64,000 nt of DNA from Nematostella vectensis (lineage: Eukaryota > Cnidaria > Anthozoa > Actiniaria > Edwardsiidae). Every line of letters begins with the position of its first letter. The stretch's first letter is position 1. Location of the stretch: NCBI RefSeq assembly GCF_932526225.1, contig NC_064041.1, forward strand, positions 16,117,888 to 16,181,887, read 5' to 3'. Positions 11,310 to 22,405 of this stretch are shown piece after piece. Made by a program: the position numbers and the translations under genes. Under the pieces are notes generated by a model. The model searched no databases and was not told the DNA's origin. It saw only the letters and a list, made by a program, of their open reading frames with translations.

Positions 11310-13037
11310 CGATACTCGAGTCACGGACGGAGTTCCCGGCTCGACAATGCACCCCACCCAACCCCTCTCGATACGCTAATCACGGACAATAGCCCCCGGT
11401 TCGCCAATGCACCCCACCCCACTCGATACTCTAGTCACGGACAATAGCCCCCGGTTCGCCAATGCAACCCACCCCACTCGATACTCTAGTCACGGACAAT
11501 AGCCCCCGGTTCGCCAATGCACCCCACCCCACTCGATACTCTAGTCACGGATAATAGCCCCCGGTTCGCCAATGCACCCCACCCCACCCCTCTCGGTACT
11601 CTAGTCACGAATAATAGCCCCCGGTTAGCCAATGCACCCCACCCCTCTCGATACACGAGTCACGGATGGTGCTCCTGGCTTGCCAATGCACCCCACCCCA
11701 CCCCTCTCGATACACGAGTCACGAATGGACCTCCTGGCTTGCCAATGCACCCCACCCCACCCCTCTCGATACACCCCTCACGGACGGAGCTCCTGGATTG
11801 CCAATGCACCCTACCCCACCCCTCTCGATACACCCCTCACGGACGGAGCTCCTGGCTTGCCAATGCACCCTACCCCACCCCTCTCGATACACCCCTCACG
11901 GACGGAGCTCCTGGATTGTCAATGCACCCCACCCCTCTCGATACACGAGTCACGGACGGAGCTCCTGGATTGCCAATGCACTCCACCCCACCCCTATCGA
12001 TACACGAGTCACGAATGGACCTCCTGGCTTGCCAATGCACCCCACCTTACCCCTCTCGATACACGAATCACGGACGGAGCTCCTGGCTTACCAATGCACC
12101 CCACCCTTCTCGATACACGAGTAATGGACTGAGCTCTTCGCTTGCCAATACACCCCACCCCTCTCGATACACCCCTCACGGACGGAGCTCCTGGCTTGCC
12201 AATGCATCCCACCCCTCTCGATACACCCCTCACGGACGGAGCTCCTGGATTTCAATGCACCCCACCCCTCTCGATACACGAGTCACGGACGGACCTCCTG
12301 GCTTGCCATTGCACCCCACCCCTCTCGATACACGAGTCACGAATGGACCTCCTGGCTTGCCATAGCATCCCACCCCTCTCGATACACGAGTCACGGATGG
12401 ACCTCCTGGCTTGCCAATGCACCCCACCCCACCCCTCTCGATACACGAGTCACGAATGGACCTCCTGGCTTGCCAATGCACCCCACCCTTCTCGATACAT
12501 GAGTCACGAATGGACCTCCTGGCTTGCCATTGCACCCCACCCCTCTCGATACACGAGTCACGGACGGACCTCCTGGCTTGTCAATGCACCCCACCCCTCT
12601 CGATACACGAGTCACGAATGGACCTCCTGGCTTGCCAATGCACCCCACCCCTCTCGATACACGAGTCACGGACGGACCTCCTGGCTTGTCAATGCACCCC
12701 ACCCCTCTCGATACACGAGTCACGAATGGACCTCCTGGCTTGCCATTGCACCCCACCCCTCTCGATACACGAGTCACGAATGGACCTCCTGGCTTGCCAA
12801 TGCACCCCACCCCTCTCGATACACGAGTCACGAATTGACCTCCTGGCTTGCCAATGCACCCCACCCCTCTCGATACACGAGTCACGAATTGACCTCCTGG
12901 CTTGCCATTGCACCCCACCCCACCCCTCTAGATACACGAGTCACGGACGGAGCTCTTGAATTGTCAATGCACCCCACCCCACCCCACCCCTCTCGATACA
13001 CAAAGCATGTAAGGTAGCCCCAGGCTCGTCAATGCAC
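11310..13037. repeat. Minisatellite, unit about 60 bp, close to 30 copies
   Basis: The unit reads CACCCCACCCCTCTCGATAC, then ACGAGTCACGGACGGA, then CCTCCTGGCTTGCCAATG. Subfamilies occur in blocks: CTAGTCACGGACAATAGCCC forms at the left, ACCCCTCACGGACGGAGCTC in the middle and ACGAGTCACGAATGGACCTC at the right, which suggests local homogenisation. Because the unit lacks stops in several frames, ORFs of up to about 290 codons run through both strands; they are artefacts. Confidence 0.95.
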
Positions 13038-16010
13038 CTGGTTTCCAAAATGACCACTTCTAATGACAACATGCCTTTTTTTCTTTTTAACCGTTATTTT
13101 GTAAACACATCATAAGTTTTCCTTCGATGCATCCTGCCAACTCTTGAGAGTATCGGTTTATTAGCCAAGCTTAGAGATGTTTTTAATGCCATTACTAGTT
13201 TGCACCTCATTTAGCCCGTTACTATTGCTTAGTCAGCAAACTGACCCCCATCCGATAAGACGATGGATGCAGTGTCGGGTGGAACATAACTTTTGCTCGC
13301 AAAAGATGATGAAAAACTAGCCAGGTCATATACCAATAATGACAGGCGGCGCAAGTACTCGATGTAAGTACTCATGGTTCCCTAGGAACCTTTTATTGTT
13401 CCCTACAATAGCATATTAGTTTTTTTCGTCAGTTCTTAATTAGTTTTTTTATTAGTTTTTTTTTTTACTTTGTCAATGCGCGACAAAGAAAAAATGAGAC
13501 ATAATAGCAAATCACCCCTAAAGCAAAATCCATTTTTATTTTTGATGAATTAGGAATTAAGAAAAATTAAATACGGAAAAGGTCCAGTGTTGAAAGAGAC
13601 GATTATAGCAGCAGATGCATAAGTTCCTCTCGTTTTTATTATTCCCAAAAATAATATAAATATTTGTTTTGCACGTTTCACGCTTTAACTAAATAAATGT
13701 AAAAGTAAATACATAAGTAAACAAAAAATGAATAAGTAAATAGATAATAAATACAAAAAAATAATAATTAATATAAATGTGAATAAATGAATAAGTAAGT
13801 AAGCAAATGAATTATTAAATAAGTAAATAAAAAAAGTAAGGGTTAGCGAAACCAGCAGATAATTGTAATATTATTATAGAAACAATTTTTTTGGTCGATG
13901 CAAATGTGTTTTACAACATATTTCATAACCCATGTATAGGCTTGTACTCAACAAACCTTATATTAGCTACTAAGAAATTAATTTCCACATTTTACCCGTC
14001 ATTATTTCACATTGCAGGGGATTCACCGCTCTTAGCAGAAAGAGCACTCTTTCGTGGTTTACTTGGTGTTAGTCTCTCTTGAAAATTATCCAATTAACCG
14101 TTTTTCAATGCGTTATCCCTCCAAAGCCGCCTTAATTTGAGTAAATAAAATAATGCAAAGCAGCACACAAGTCACGTTTCCAAAATGCTATGCGTTTGTT
14201 TGCAAATAAACTATACATGAGTATCAATGGAAAAGACGCAAAGGAAAACATTTCCTATTAGGTTGATGATCAAAGATTTTGAGGGCCTTTTTTAATTAGC
14301 TTAGTTAAGTTGAAAGATAAAAGATGCGAAAAACCAAGAGAGCAAATGAACCTCTTATGACCCCATTCAAAAGTGTGATACTTCCTTTTATTGCAAATTG
14401 CGAGGACACGATAAGAATATAAATTTATGCATACTAATCTTGCTTTTTTATGAAAAGAAAATCCTTCAATTCAGACTTCACGGCGATTCACGAAAGCTCC
14501 GAAGATTTTAATGATAGCAGAAAAAAAATAGTTACTCGGACAGCAAATTGGAATCAAGCCATTTTGGTCACTAGTGGCTTGAGATGAGAACATTCAAATA
14601 AAAACTCAAACTAATTTTGTCTCTCTTGAAATAGAAAACACTACAAATATCAATTTGTCTTACCTAAAACTCGGAAACCACATCCTTCCTATTTTAGACC
14701 GCAGCCAAAAATATCTTCTCTTGGACATGATCTTTCTCTTGCTCAGAGCTTCCATCGAATACTTGTCTTTCTTGACAGCTAACATAGCGACAAGTTAAAT
14801 ATATTTTAGTGATTCTCCCAACTCCACTTGCACAAATATTGCACCCAGAGCAAGAGAGAGCGGTTTCTCATCTTCGTATTTTGACTAAGACTTGGCGATG
14901 TCGCTCGAGAAATAAAACAACTTCAATAATCATTGGTTTAACTAGAGTATTACGTACTGTGATTTGTAGATAACACCATTGATTGTACCAGAATGCAGAC
15001 AACCGCGAGTACCGTTCGAGTCAGCAAAGTCGCCTTGTATTGTCTTTAGACAATATTTTGTACCACTTTCTGTCGATCTCCGAGTTCTTTTTTGATTAAA
15101 AAGGCACATTAAAAAGACATTTTGAACTATCGATCTCTAGACGTGTTTGGTTTTGTGTCAAAATTCGAGTTCACAAAACTTGAAAAAGCAAGTCTAGATT
15201 TTGAAAAAAGCAACGCCTGTCAATGAAATTCTTATCTGTCATCAGAAATTTGCAAATACGCTATTAACTAAACGTCAGAAATGGGATTTATCAAAACCAA
15301 AAATTGTTCGATAAAGATGCAATCAGTGGAGCCAGGTTAGGAAATACCAAGTTTCTAAATTATACCGAGTAAAGCATCACCTGTTCAAAATAAAAAAGAC
15401 GCCTGATTTCGGCGCCTTTGATTGGCTACTATATTTAGCAGTATCCCCCCTAGTGCAAACCCAGCTGACAGCCTTTAGTGTATAGTCTTCGATGGCTCGT
15501 TGGCATATATGCTCATTCCCTTATAACAATAAGACCCTCTGACAAATACAGGCTATACTGTATATTATACAGGGGAGGGAGGGGGGTAAAAAGAGAGCCT
15601 AAATTTAGAGGGGTTTTAGGAGTCTTAGGAAGTGCAGTCCACTTAGCAGCAAGGTGTGAAGTTTAATGCTTTTATAAATCCCTTAAAATGCGAATAATTA
15701 ATAGATTAACAACGTTTTCAGCATAAACAAGAAGATATTTGAAAACTCCCGTTTCCATTGAAGCATGTTGATTTCCGTTCACGATAGACAAATCCTGTTC
15801 CCGGTAACCCTAATCCCATTTTCCCGGCCCAAAATAAAGGGAATCCCGGCTCCCGCTTTAACCCTTTAGGAACCTCAATGAAGGCCGATTCATCCTTTGT
15901 TAGTCTTTTAGACAATAAATCTACAATAAACGGTTAGATATGGGTTAGATATTCGACATTTTCTCGGATAATCACGTTAAACCGTCCCGTCTCTCCAATA
16001 CTAAACTACA
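13038..16010. other. Gene-poor stretch with A-rich low-complexity DNA
   Basis: Positions 13,680-13,850 are low-complexity AAATAAGTA-type sequence. A fork of small ORFs (13,891 and 15,478) lacks coding features. Nothing else is supported. Confidence 0.35.
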
Positions 16011-16346
16011 AAAACCTTTAAAAGAAAAAGTCGACAACAACGCAGATTTATGTTTTTTAGAACGATATTTCGGCAGGCCAATACCTGCCTTCTTCAGGTT
16101 ATAAATGAGTTACAATGGCATGTTATAGCTAGTATATGTACAAAGTTCATTGATGATTAACTAACAAAAGATAAAAATAGTAATTGAGTGACAAAGTACA
16201 AAGTTTATTGATGATTAACTAACAAAAGGTAAAAATAGTAATTTAGTGACTTATGGAAGATGGTAAATAGGGTGGTGTGGATTACTAAGTAGCTAAACGG
16301 TTTCTTCACGCCGGTTGAGGCCACCGGGTTCAAGAGTCTTTTTTCA

Positions 16347-17222
16347 TCTTGCCATCCTCATCACACCAAAAAGGCCATCCCCTATAGCCTCGCCCTCCGT
16401 ATTCGCCGCATTTGTTCTACAGAAGAAAGCTTTAATAACCGCTGCAATGAACTCGCCAACTACCTCCTCAAGCGTGGCTATAAACCCGCTTTTCTCAAGA
16501 GACAAATCCTACGCGTTGCTAACATTTCCCGCATTGACGCCCTACGCCCTAATAATAACAACCACAAAAACTCCCGTCGCATCCCCTTTGTCACTACCTA
16601 TAACCCTACACTACCTAACATCAACAACATAATCCGTAGAAACTACAACCTTCTACTCTCGTCTAAGCGATGCCATAAGGTTTTCACTGAGCCCCCTCTT
16701 GTCGCCTTTCGCCGCTCACCTAACCTCCGCGACATCCTCGTTAAAGCCAAGCTACCTTCCGACCGCTCTCCCACCAACCAACCTCCCGGTGCTTTCCGTT
16801 GCGGAAAAAACTGCCTAACCTGCCCCTTTATTAGAACCGATGGCCTTACAAGCTACACATTTTTCTCAACAGGTGAAACACGACCTATAACCTCCCACAT
16901 AACCTGCAATACTAAAAACGTGATTTATATGATTCAATGTAACCGCTGTAACCTTCAATATATTGGGGAAACTAAACGCAAATTAAAAGAACGCTTTAAT
17001 GACCACCGCAGAACTGTAGACTCTCAATCTCGATCCATACCAACCCACGCCGCTGAACACTTCCTAAAACCCAACCACTCCGCTTCTGACATAGAGCTAA
17101 TACCTATTGAAAAAATAAGAAATAACCGCGACTCCATCCGCAAAGCAAGAGAAGCCAAATTGATAGCTCGCGCTGGCACTCTTGAACCCGGTGGCCTCAA
17201 CCGGCGTGAAGAAACCGTTTAG
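16347..17222 (+). pseudogene. Penelope-like polyprotein C-terminus with GIY-YIG nuclease domain
   Basis: An open frame of about 291 codons without its own start begins with the SCHPHHTKKAIPYSLALR segment typical of the region after the reverse transcriptase. A cysteine cluster CGKNCLTC follows, then the nuclease: VIYMIQCNRC, LQYIGET, and KERFNDHR with the conserved arginine and histidine region. It stops at 17,222. In the intact family this domain nicks the target DNA. The frame is intact here, but the polymerase domain is missing, so this copy cannot be autonomous. Confidence 0.85.
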
Positions 17223-17417
17223 CTACTTAGTAATCCACACCACCCTATTTACCATCTTCCATAAGTCACTAAATTACTATTTTTACCTTTTGTTAGTTAA
17301 TCATCAATAAACTTTGTACTTTGTCACTCAATTACTATTTTTACCTTTTGTTAGTTAATCATCAATGAACTTTGTACATATACTAGCTATAACATGCCAT
17401 TGTAACTCATTTATAAC

Positions 17418-17447
17418 CTGAAGAAGGCAGGTATTGGCCTGCCGAAA
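17418..17447 (+). other. Hammerhead-like hairpin in the Penelope arm
   Basis: CTGAAGAA is followed by a six-pair hairpin (GGCAGG with CCTGCC, loop TATTGG) and then GAAA. This resembles the core of a hammerhead ribozyme but has one extra A before the stem. The inverse copy lies in the left arm. It may be a degenerate ribozyme or just a conserved hairpin of these elements. Confidence 0.35.
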
Positions 17448-17775
17448 TATCGTTCTAAAAAACATAAATCTGCGTTGTTGTCGACTTTTTCTTTTAAAGG
17501 TTTTATTAATTAATCAACTGTCGACGCAGACCACAAGGTCCGACGCACACCAGCAGATAGAGGCTGTCCGGTGGTTTCTTCCTACGTTTTTACTAAACTA
17601 CACTAATCTGAACCGGAGGGACGTAAAAGAACCGCTGAGGACGCAAGTAGAAACCCTGGCAGTGACCAACCTCAGTGACAAAACTTACATTTATAAGACA
17701 CATCTCATCCTCTAGCATGTAAACCGCTTAGAGATATACGAATAAGCGCTAAACAAATGCACACATTTTATTATC

Positions 17776-17836
17776 ATCACCACCGCCGCCGCCGCCGCCG
17801 TCGTCGTCGTCGTCGTTCGTCGTCGCCGTCGTCGCG
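17776..17836. repeat. CCG/TCG trinucleotide repeat
   Basis: A run of CCG triplets passes into TCG triplets, giving a GC-rich island in AT-rich DNA. No reading frame of interest uses it. Confidence 0.85.
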
Positions 17837-17904
17837 GGTTAATTATTCGTAACGCTTTTCTGATCAAGTCTGTCATGGATTTATTTTTGTGAAATCAAAA
17901 TTTC

Positions 17905-18022
17905 CTGAGAGGGGTAGAGGGAACCGAGTACTCTATCTGGAAAATCCGGAAGGGTGGGGTCATACCTCCGACCCTTCAATGAAGGGGTAGGGGTGGATAT
18001 TTTCTGGAACTACGGACTACGT
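17905..18022. mobile_element. Partial copy of a dispersed foldback repeat
   Basis: The segment GGGGTCATACCTCCGACCC, then CAATGAAGGGGTAGGGGTGG and ATATTTTCTGGAACTAC matches the right half of the element at 53,000-53,165. Here the left inverted end is not clear, so this is a half copy or an older one. Confidence 0.55.
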
Positions 18023-18142
18023 TTTTTTTTTATTAGCTTCATTTTTCCAATTTCGATTCATACTGCTCTCGATTTCGATAGCCTCTTCAATTTCTTTTTT
18101 TATCATTATTTTATTTTTATCGGGATCTATCTGCTGTGCTTG

Positions 18143-18363
18143 TGGACTTTAAAGCACTCCGTATGAGTCGAAGTCGCCCTGCGGTTTTTTTGCCGATGAA
18201 GTTTAACTGAGGCAAACCGGCTATGCCATGCTGACGAGTCCTAAAAAGGACGAAACAGCTGTCCATGGTTGCCGAACTGCCCGGGTAATAGACTGTGCTA
18301 GCGTCCCGTCTTGGCCCGACTGGTACCAATGTGTGTATGCTAGTGTGCTTTTAAAGTCCACAT
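18143..18363 (+). mobile_element. 221-bp hammerhead-bearing element (retrozyme-like)
   Basis: The element is bracketed by 11-bp direct repeats TGCTGTGCTTG (18132-18142 and 18364-18374), a probable target-site duplication. Its ends are near-perfect inverted repeats, TGGACTTTAAAGCAC at the left and GTGCTTTTAAAGTCCA at the right. A hammerhead ribozyme occupies the middle. Small non-autonomous animal elements with type I hammerheads (retrozymes) and Penelope-like long terminal repeats are known carriers of such motifs. It encodes no protein. A Penelope fragment ends 640 bp upstream, but no shared sequence links the two. Confidence 0.7.
18218..18274 (+). ncRNA. Type I hammerhead ribozyme
   Basis: All core parts are present in order: stem I 3' strand CCATG (18226-18230), CTGACGA (18231-18237), stem II GTCC-TAAAAA-GGAC (18238-18251), GAAA (18252-18255), a very short stem III CAGCTG, and the cleavage triplet GTC ending at 18263. 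Stem I 5' strand CATGG (18264-18268) pairs with CCATG. Beyond an internal loop, CGGC (18218-18221) pairs with GCCG (18271-18274). Natural hammerheads use such a loop for tertiary contact with loop II. The minimal stem III is typical of retroelement-associated animal examples. Self-cleavage is predicted after 18263. Confidence 0.85.
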
Positions 18364-18726
18364 TGCTGTGCTTGCTCATCCATACGCTATCGGCATTGTT
18401 ATGTCAAAATAAAGAAAAGAATTTGCGCACATGTCGATACCAATTTGATTTTCCCAAAGAAGTGGCCACCGCGTTGAAATACTTGATGTATGATTCCCTG
18501 AAGTGTCTCACTCACCACAGGGCTCCCATGAATGCCCGCTGAACACTAAATAGCAGGCGCATAATACGAGCTACCAGAAGAAAGTCAGGCGGAAGGTCGT
18601 CTTTTTTACCGGTTCTTTCTTATTTTATTTTCGAGTTTTATACAACTAAAGCTGTAAAGAAGAACTTCTTGCGGTGCCTTTGACGAACCAGGTTCCTTTG
18701 GGAAAATCGAAGCGAGGAATTTCGCA

Positions 18727-19395
18727 ATGGATGTTACAAAGCGTTCTGTTTATACAAAACTGGATAAACAAACCAAGGCAGAGGGATTAAATGGTCAAAC
18801 AGAAAAATGTGGAATTATCAACACACTACACAGTCTGGACATCAGGGTCTCACAGAGTCTTAGTATCTGTGCCACAAAAGACGCGAGTTTTATGCGATTT
18901 GTGCTGATTATCTTAGAAATATCAGGGCACGGGGTGCCATGGATTACAGGCTCGCTCTTAGCTATTTATTTATACCGAGGACTTGAACAACAAATCGCCT
19001 TGAATTTCCTCCTGGCTTTGATAATCGACCTCGCTGTTGTTGGCACTACCAAGGTCTTATTCAAGCGGTCCCGGCCTGTTTATAACGCTCAGGATATGTT
19101 CGTGACTGTATCTGTTGACAACTTCTCATTTCCTTCCGGTCACTCTACCAGGGCCGCTATGATGGCTGGGATATGCAGTGTGTTAACACCTAGTGTGTTT
19201 GGGAAAGCTTTGGTCTATACTTGGGCATTGGCAATAGCTATGTCGCGCGTCATGCTTGGGCGGCATCATGTTAGTGACGTGGTTTGTGGGGCCTTGATCG
19301 GCTGGGCCCAGTATCTCCTTATTGTCAAGATATGGTTGACGGCAGGGATGTGCCAATGGATTATGGGAATGGTACCTCTTATAAACTTACAGTAA
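18727..19395 (+). CDS. PLPP6: PLPP6-like polyisoprenoid/lipid phosphate phosphatase
   Basis: This intronless gene encodes 222 residues of the PAP2 superfamily, closest in style to PLPP6 (formerly PPAPDC2), which dephosphorylates presqualene and other polyisoprenoid diphosphates in the endoplasmic reticulum membrane. The three catalytic motifs are complete: KVLFKRSRP (residues 109-117), PSGH (136-139) and SRVMLGRHHVSD (173-184), with the nucleophilic histidine at 180. Hydrophobic segments lie near residues 57-83, 90-108, 145-170 and 187-205. The N-terminal 40 residues are polar and probably cytosolic. The first ATG follows GAATTTCGCA, and no upstream in-frame ATG is close. Human PLPP6 is also intronless or nearly so and slightly longer at its N-terminus. 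Function is inferred from motifs only. Confidence 0.9.
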   Translation: MDVTKRSVYTKLDKQTKAEGLNGQTEKCGIINTLHSLDIRVSQSLSICATKDASFMRFVLIILEISGHGVPWITGSLLAIYLYRGLEQQIALNFLLALIIDLAVVGTTKVLFKRSRPVYNAQDMFVTVSVDNFSFPSGHSTRAAMMAGICSVLTPSVFGKALVYTWALAIAMSRVMLGRHHVSDVVCGALIGWAQYLLIVKIWLTAGMCQWIMGMVPLINLQ

Positions 19396-20840
19396 CTATT
19401 GGCAATGTGGCACAGTTAAGAATTGTAGTTTTAATAGCAGGAAGTTCCTCTGAAATGTTGAATTTTTTTAAATGATTTATTGTTTTTAATCTAATAATTT
19501 GTATTTATTTATGTATATTTAGCAGATATGCCAGAAAATTATAGACTTATGTGCTGAGTCCTAATATTTATTAATATTTATTTATTTCCTTATATTTTTT
19601 TATTCAGTAACAAACCATTTCAACACTTTGTTGTTTATTTTCCTAACTTTAGTATTAGCTGGATAAGGGGTTCAATTTCAGTTTGATAAACTTTTAGTGC
19701 ATGAAATGATTTTAAGTCACGTTTTGGACATTAAACAGTAAGGACATACTAGGTAAAGCTTGTATGTGCTTTGTATACTCTTTACCACACTTAATAGATC
19801 CGACATGTCAATTGCACACGCACAAATAGCCAATCAGGAAAGAGATGATGTAATAACAGCCATGTGGTCCCACAAATGTCCCACAAAAAGTCGGCAATCG
19901 GCGGCAAAAAAGATTGGTTTGAGATATTTTTTGCGAATCTGGACAAGCAAATAAGCATTTTCCGGTCAGCGTAGAAAGTGCTAGCCCTGTTTTCTTTGGC
20001 CAGCCACTTTTAGTGTAGAGTTGGCACTCAAATTGCAGACATTTATTTTCTTAAAACAAATGGACTTTTCAATTTTTTTTACTCAAAAAGGGGGGTGGAT
20101 ATCCACCCAATCCACCTCTCCTGTCCCTCCCCTGTCTCTTTTAAGAACTGATAACTAAAAATAAAACAAAAAAAAATAAAAGAAATCAGGTTTTATTTTA
20201 TTTAAAACTGAAGGTTTTTAACACCACTTCAACTGCCAGCAGCATCCTTAGCTCTTTTCAGAAAAAGACTTGCAGCCAAGAAAAAAGTAGACAATATTGC
20301 TAAAGGCTGAGAAAGGTCCACCTATATTTGACTCACTATTTGTTTGAGCATCATTGATGAAAAAAAGCCTTTCCCAATATTGAATTTACAATTTTATCGC
20401 CTTTTCAGTAGAAATAAACACACACACTTGCACTTAAGGAGAAACAATTATATTGAATTGACTCCTAGCTATTTTTACCTAAATTCCCCGACCTACCCCA
20501 AAAAAACATATATATATAAAACAAAAATAAAAAAACAACAGAGACCCCCACCAACTATTTTGATTTTTTACAGCCCTTTAAAGGGGTAGTGCCATGGTAA
20601 GTGCTTTGCAATAGCTCTCTGACCCTGACACAATGCATTTCAGTGAAATTCTAATACTGACTTATGAGCTTTTGGTACGTGTGGGAGACTTAAATTCAAA
20701 GAAAATGACCACAAACTGTCAATAAACATAGTTTTCAATAAAATAGGTTAATAAGCTTCACAAGGAAAAAGAGAATCACCAAATCCCACTTTATTTATTT
20801 CTATTTATTTTATGATTTTTACATGATATAAAAAAACGCC
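19396..20840. other. 3' region of the phosphatase gene and intergenic DNA
   Basis: AT-rich sequence with an ATTAAA near 19,730 that might serve as a poly(A) signal. Small ORFs at 19,760 and 20,344 show no coding features. Confidence 0.35.
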
Positions 20841-20849
20841 GGAAATATC

Positions 20850-21010
20850 GGTGCTTGGGGCCTTCGGGTTCTTTACAGCCTTCCGTAAAAGCATTGTGCT
20901 GCCATACCGATTGGGTAATCCGTATGTATGGTTTCCGTTTTGTTTTTCAGGCCGGGTTCGATCCCATGCCAATGGCCTTTTTTTCTTTTCTTTTCTTTTT
21001 TTGATTCTTA
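20850..21010 (+). mobile_element. tRNA-derived SINE-like element, plus-strand copy
   Basis: GCCATACCGATTGGG and GGGTTCGATCCC form A-box-like and perfect B-box elements, and GCCAT (20901) can pair with ATGGC (20972) as an acceptor stem. A T-rich run follows, suitable for polymerase III termination. The sequence before the tRNA-like part (CAGCC...CCGTAAAAGC...GCTGCCATAC) is shared with the minus-strand copies at 21.2-21.8 and 44.1-44.4 kb, so this is a repeat family, not a functional tRNA. Confidence 0.55.
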
Positions 21011-21229
21011 GTGCTTAACCCTGCTCACTCCTGCGTAGTTCTGCGGGGAAAAAATATAATAAAGACACACACAGACCAAAAACAGGAATTTTCCCTTGAG
21101 GCCCTTCGTCTTCTTCTTCTTTTTTCCCTGTCTCTTGCGTTTTATTAAGCATCCAGCAGCTAGCTTTTGTTGTAAGAATACAACTTTCGATTTCTAAGCC
21201 AGAACACGTGAAACTAGCTATTTTGACAA

Positions 21230-21840
21230 TGATCGAACTTGATCATAGACCATACATTCAGATGTGCAAGAAAAATAACAAGACTGAAAAAAGCGAAACA
21301 ACAATTGTGGTGGGAATGTCCGCTGATCGAACTCGTAACAGAAAAAAAACCTACATCCAGGCATAGCGCTGAACCACCGTATGGCAGCTAAAGCTTTACG
21401 GCTAGGCTGGAGATTTCGGCCCACAGCTCGCATCTAGCGAGCTGTACAACACAAAGGAACCTGAGGTACCCGCGCATTAATGGAGAGGCAATAACCAGGA
21501 TCCCAGGCCTGTCTTAGTCGGTTACGCCACGCACAGCTCGCTGAGATGTATCCCGGGGTGGGGTTTTTTCCATGTCGACCTGATATGGATGCTCGTCGTT
21601 TTTTTAAGGGGTCAAAATCAGGCATAAGGTATTTTTAGGGGGTATCCGGGAATATAATAGGCTTTTCTCTTAGAATTGGTATTCTTTAGGATAAACATTT
21701 TTCTTGTGCAGGTATTTTTAGGGGTATTTTTCGGATTTCCCAGCGAGCATCCCTATCACTTTCAGCCTTAAGAACCCCCCTAGGGTAGAGTAAAAAATCC
21801 GTAGTCTATTCGGGCGCCTTTGGTCTCTGGGGAACTATTT
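21230..21840 (-). mobile_element. tRNA-derived SINE-like element, minus-strand copy with insertion
   Basis: Reading leftward, GTCTCTGGGG, GGCGCCCGAATAGACTAC, CAGCGAGCTGTGCGTGGCGT, GGCCTGGGATCCTGG and CTTTAGCTGCCATACGGTGG occur in the same order as in the copy at 44.05-44.36 kb. About 230 bp (21,560-21,795) interrupts the order here. A tRNA-like A-box/B-box pair (GGTGGTTCAGCGC, GAGTTCGATC) lies at the left end. The small ORF shared between copies (ASCAWRNRLRQAWDPGYC) reflects the repeat, not a gene. Confidence 0.65.
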
Positions 21841-22012
21841 TATACACCCGTGGTTTAGTCGTGCACGGACATTTGGCTTCTTTTCTGCGCAACGATAACA
21901 AATTCAAGGCTCTCTTAAGGTTGGTTTTCAAAACAAGTACAGCGCACGAAATTTTCTGCTTCTCGTTGCTGTCACTGTAACGCAAGAGCGCTTCTGTTCG
22001 ACCGATTCTCAC

Positions 22013-22206
22013 TTGTTTTGAGCATGAAAGAAGTTCTTAAAAATACGAAAGAGTTTAAAAACTAAACCTGGTATCCAAGCCAGGAGGGAAAACATGCGAA
22101 GTGGCAAACACTCAAACACGTGGTCTGCGGTAGCCGTAATACGACCCGTTAGATGTTTCAGATGTTGAAATAATCGCTGAGAGATTGTCTCATTACTATC
22201 GTCCAA
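22013..22206 (-). CDS. Possible divergent first exon, product unknown
   Basis: A minus-strand ATG at 22,206 opens 64 codons that run to a GTGAGA donor (phase 2). The peptide begins MDDSNETISQRLFQHLKHL and ends with a hydrophobic and amphipathic stretch (LLAWIPGLVFKLFRIFKNFF). Its start is 148 bp from the start of the sushi gene on the opposite strand, so the two could share a promoter. No further exons are recognisable to the left, where SINE-like DNA lies, so a chance ORF is quite possible. Confidence 0.25.
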
Positions 22207-22353
22207 TGAAACTAGATATGCTACGCACAGAGCTACGATGTTTTGCTTTCGGGGAGAACATTCTAGTTTATAGAAATTTCCCCTTCAGTGAAATAGTCAG
22301 TGGCTACGCTATGAGCACTTGCTGATCTAAAGTGTTATACTGATCGCGCCACA

Positions 22354-22405
22354 ATGCGCGCTCTAATATCACTCGTTCTTATTAGCGCTCTGCAGACTGT
22401 AATAG
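22354..22405 (+). CDS. Sushi-gene exon 1: signal peptide
   Basis: ATG opens MRALISLVLISALQTVI, a compact hydrophobic signal peptide, and the exon ends in phase 1 at a strong donor GTAAGT. The ATG is preceded by GCCACA, a fair Kozak context. Phase and the secreted nature of all later domains support this start. Confidence 0.75.

Larger units (their letters stand above)
16011..17504 (+). mobile_element. Penelope-like element fragment with 327-bp inverted arms
   Basis: The arms 16011-16337 and 17178-17504 are reverse complements of each other over their whole length. The central 840 bp encode the C-terminal part of a Penelope-like retroelement protein reading rightward. The left arm is an inverted copy of the element's own 3' end, since it includes the complement of the last coding triplets and the stop. 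This head-to-head arrangement is known for 5'-truncated Penelope copies. Each arm has an internal 57-bp near-duplication (TTGATGATTAACTAACAAAA core). No reverse-transcriptase catalytic core remains. Confidence 0.85.

Noticed and set aside
11517-13017. Overlapping ORFs of 150-291 codons on both strands
   Set aside because: Artefacts of the 60-bp minisatellite; all frames are similarly open.
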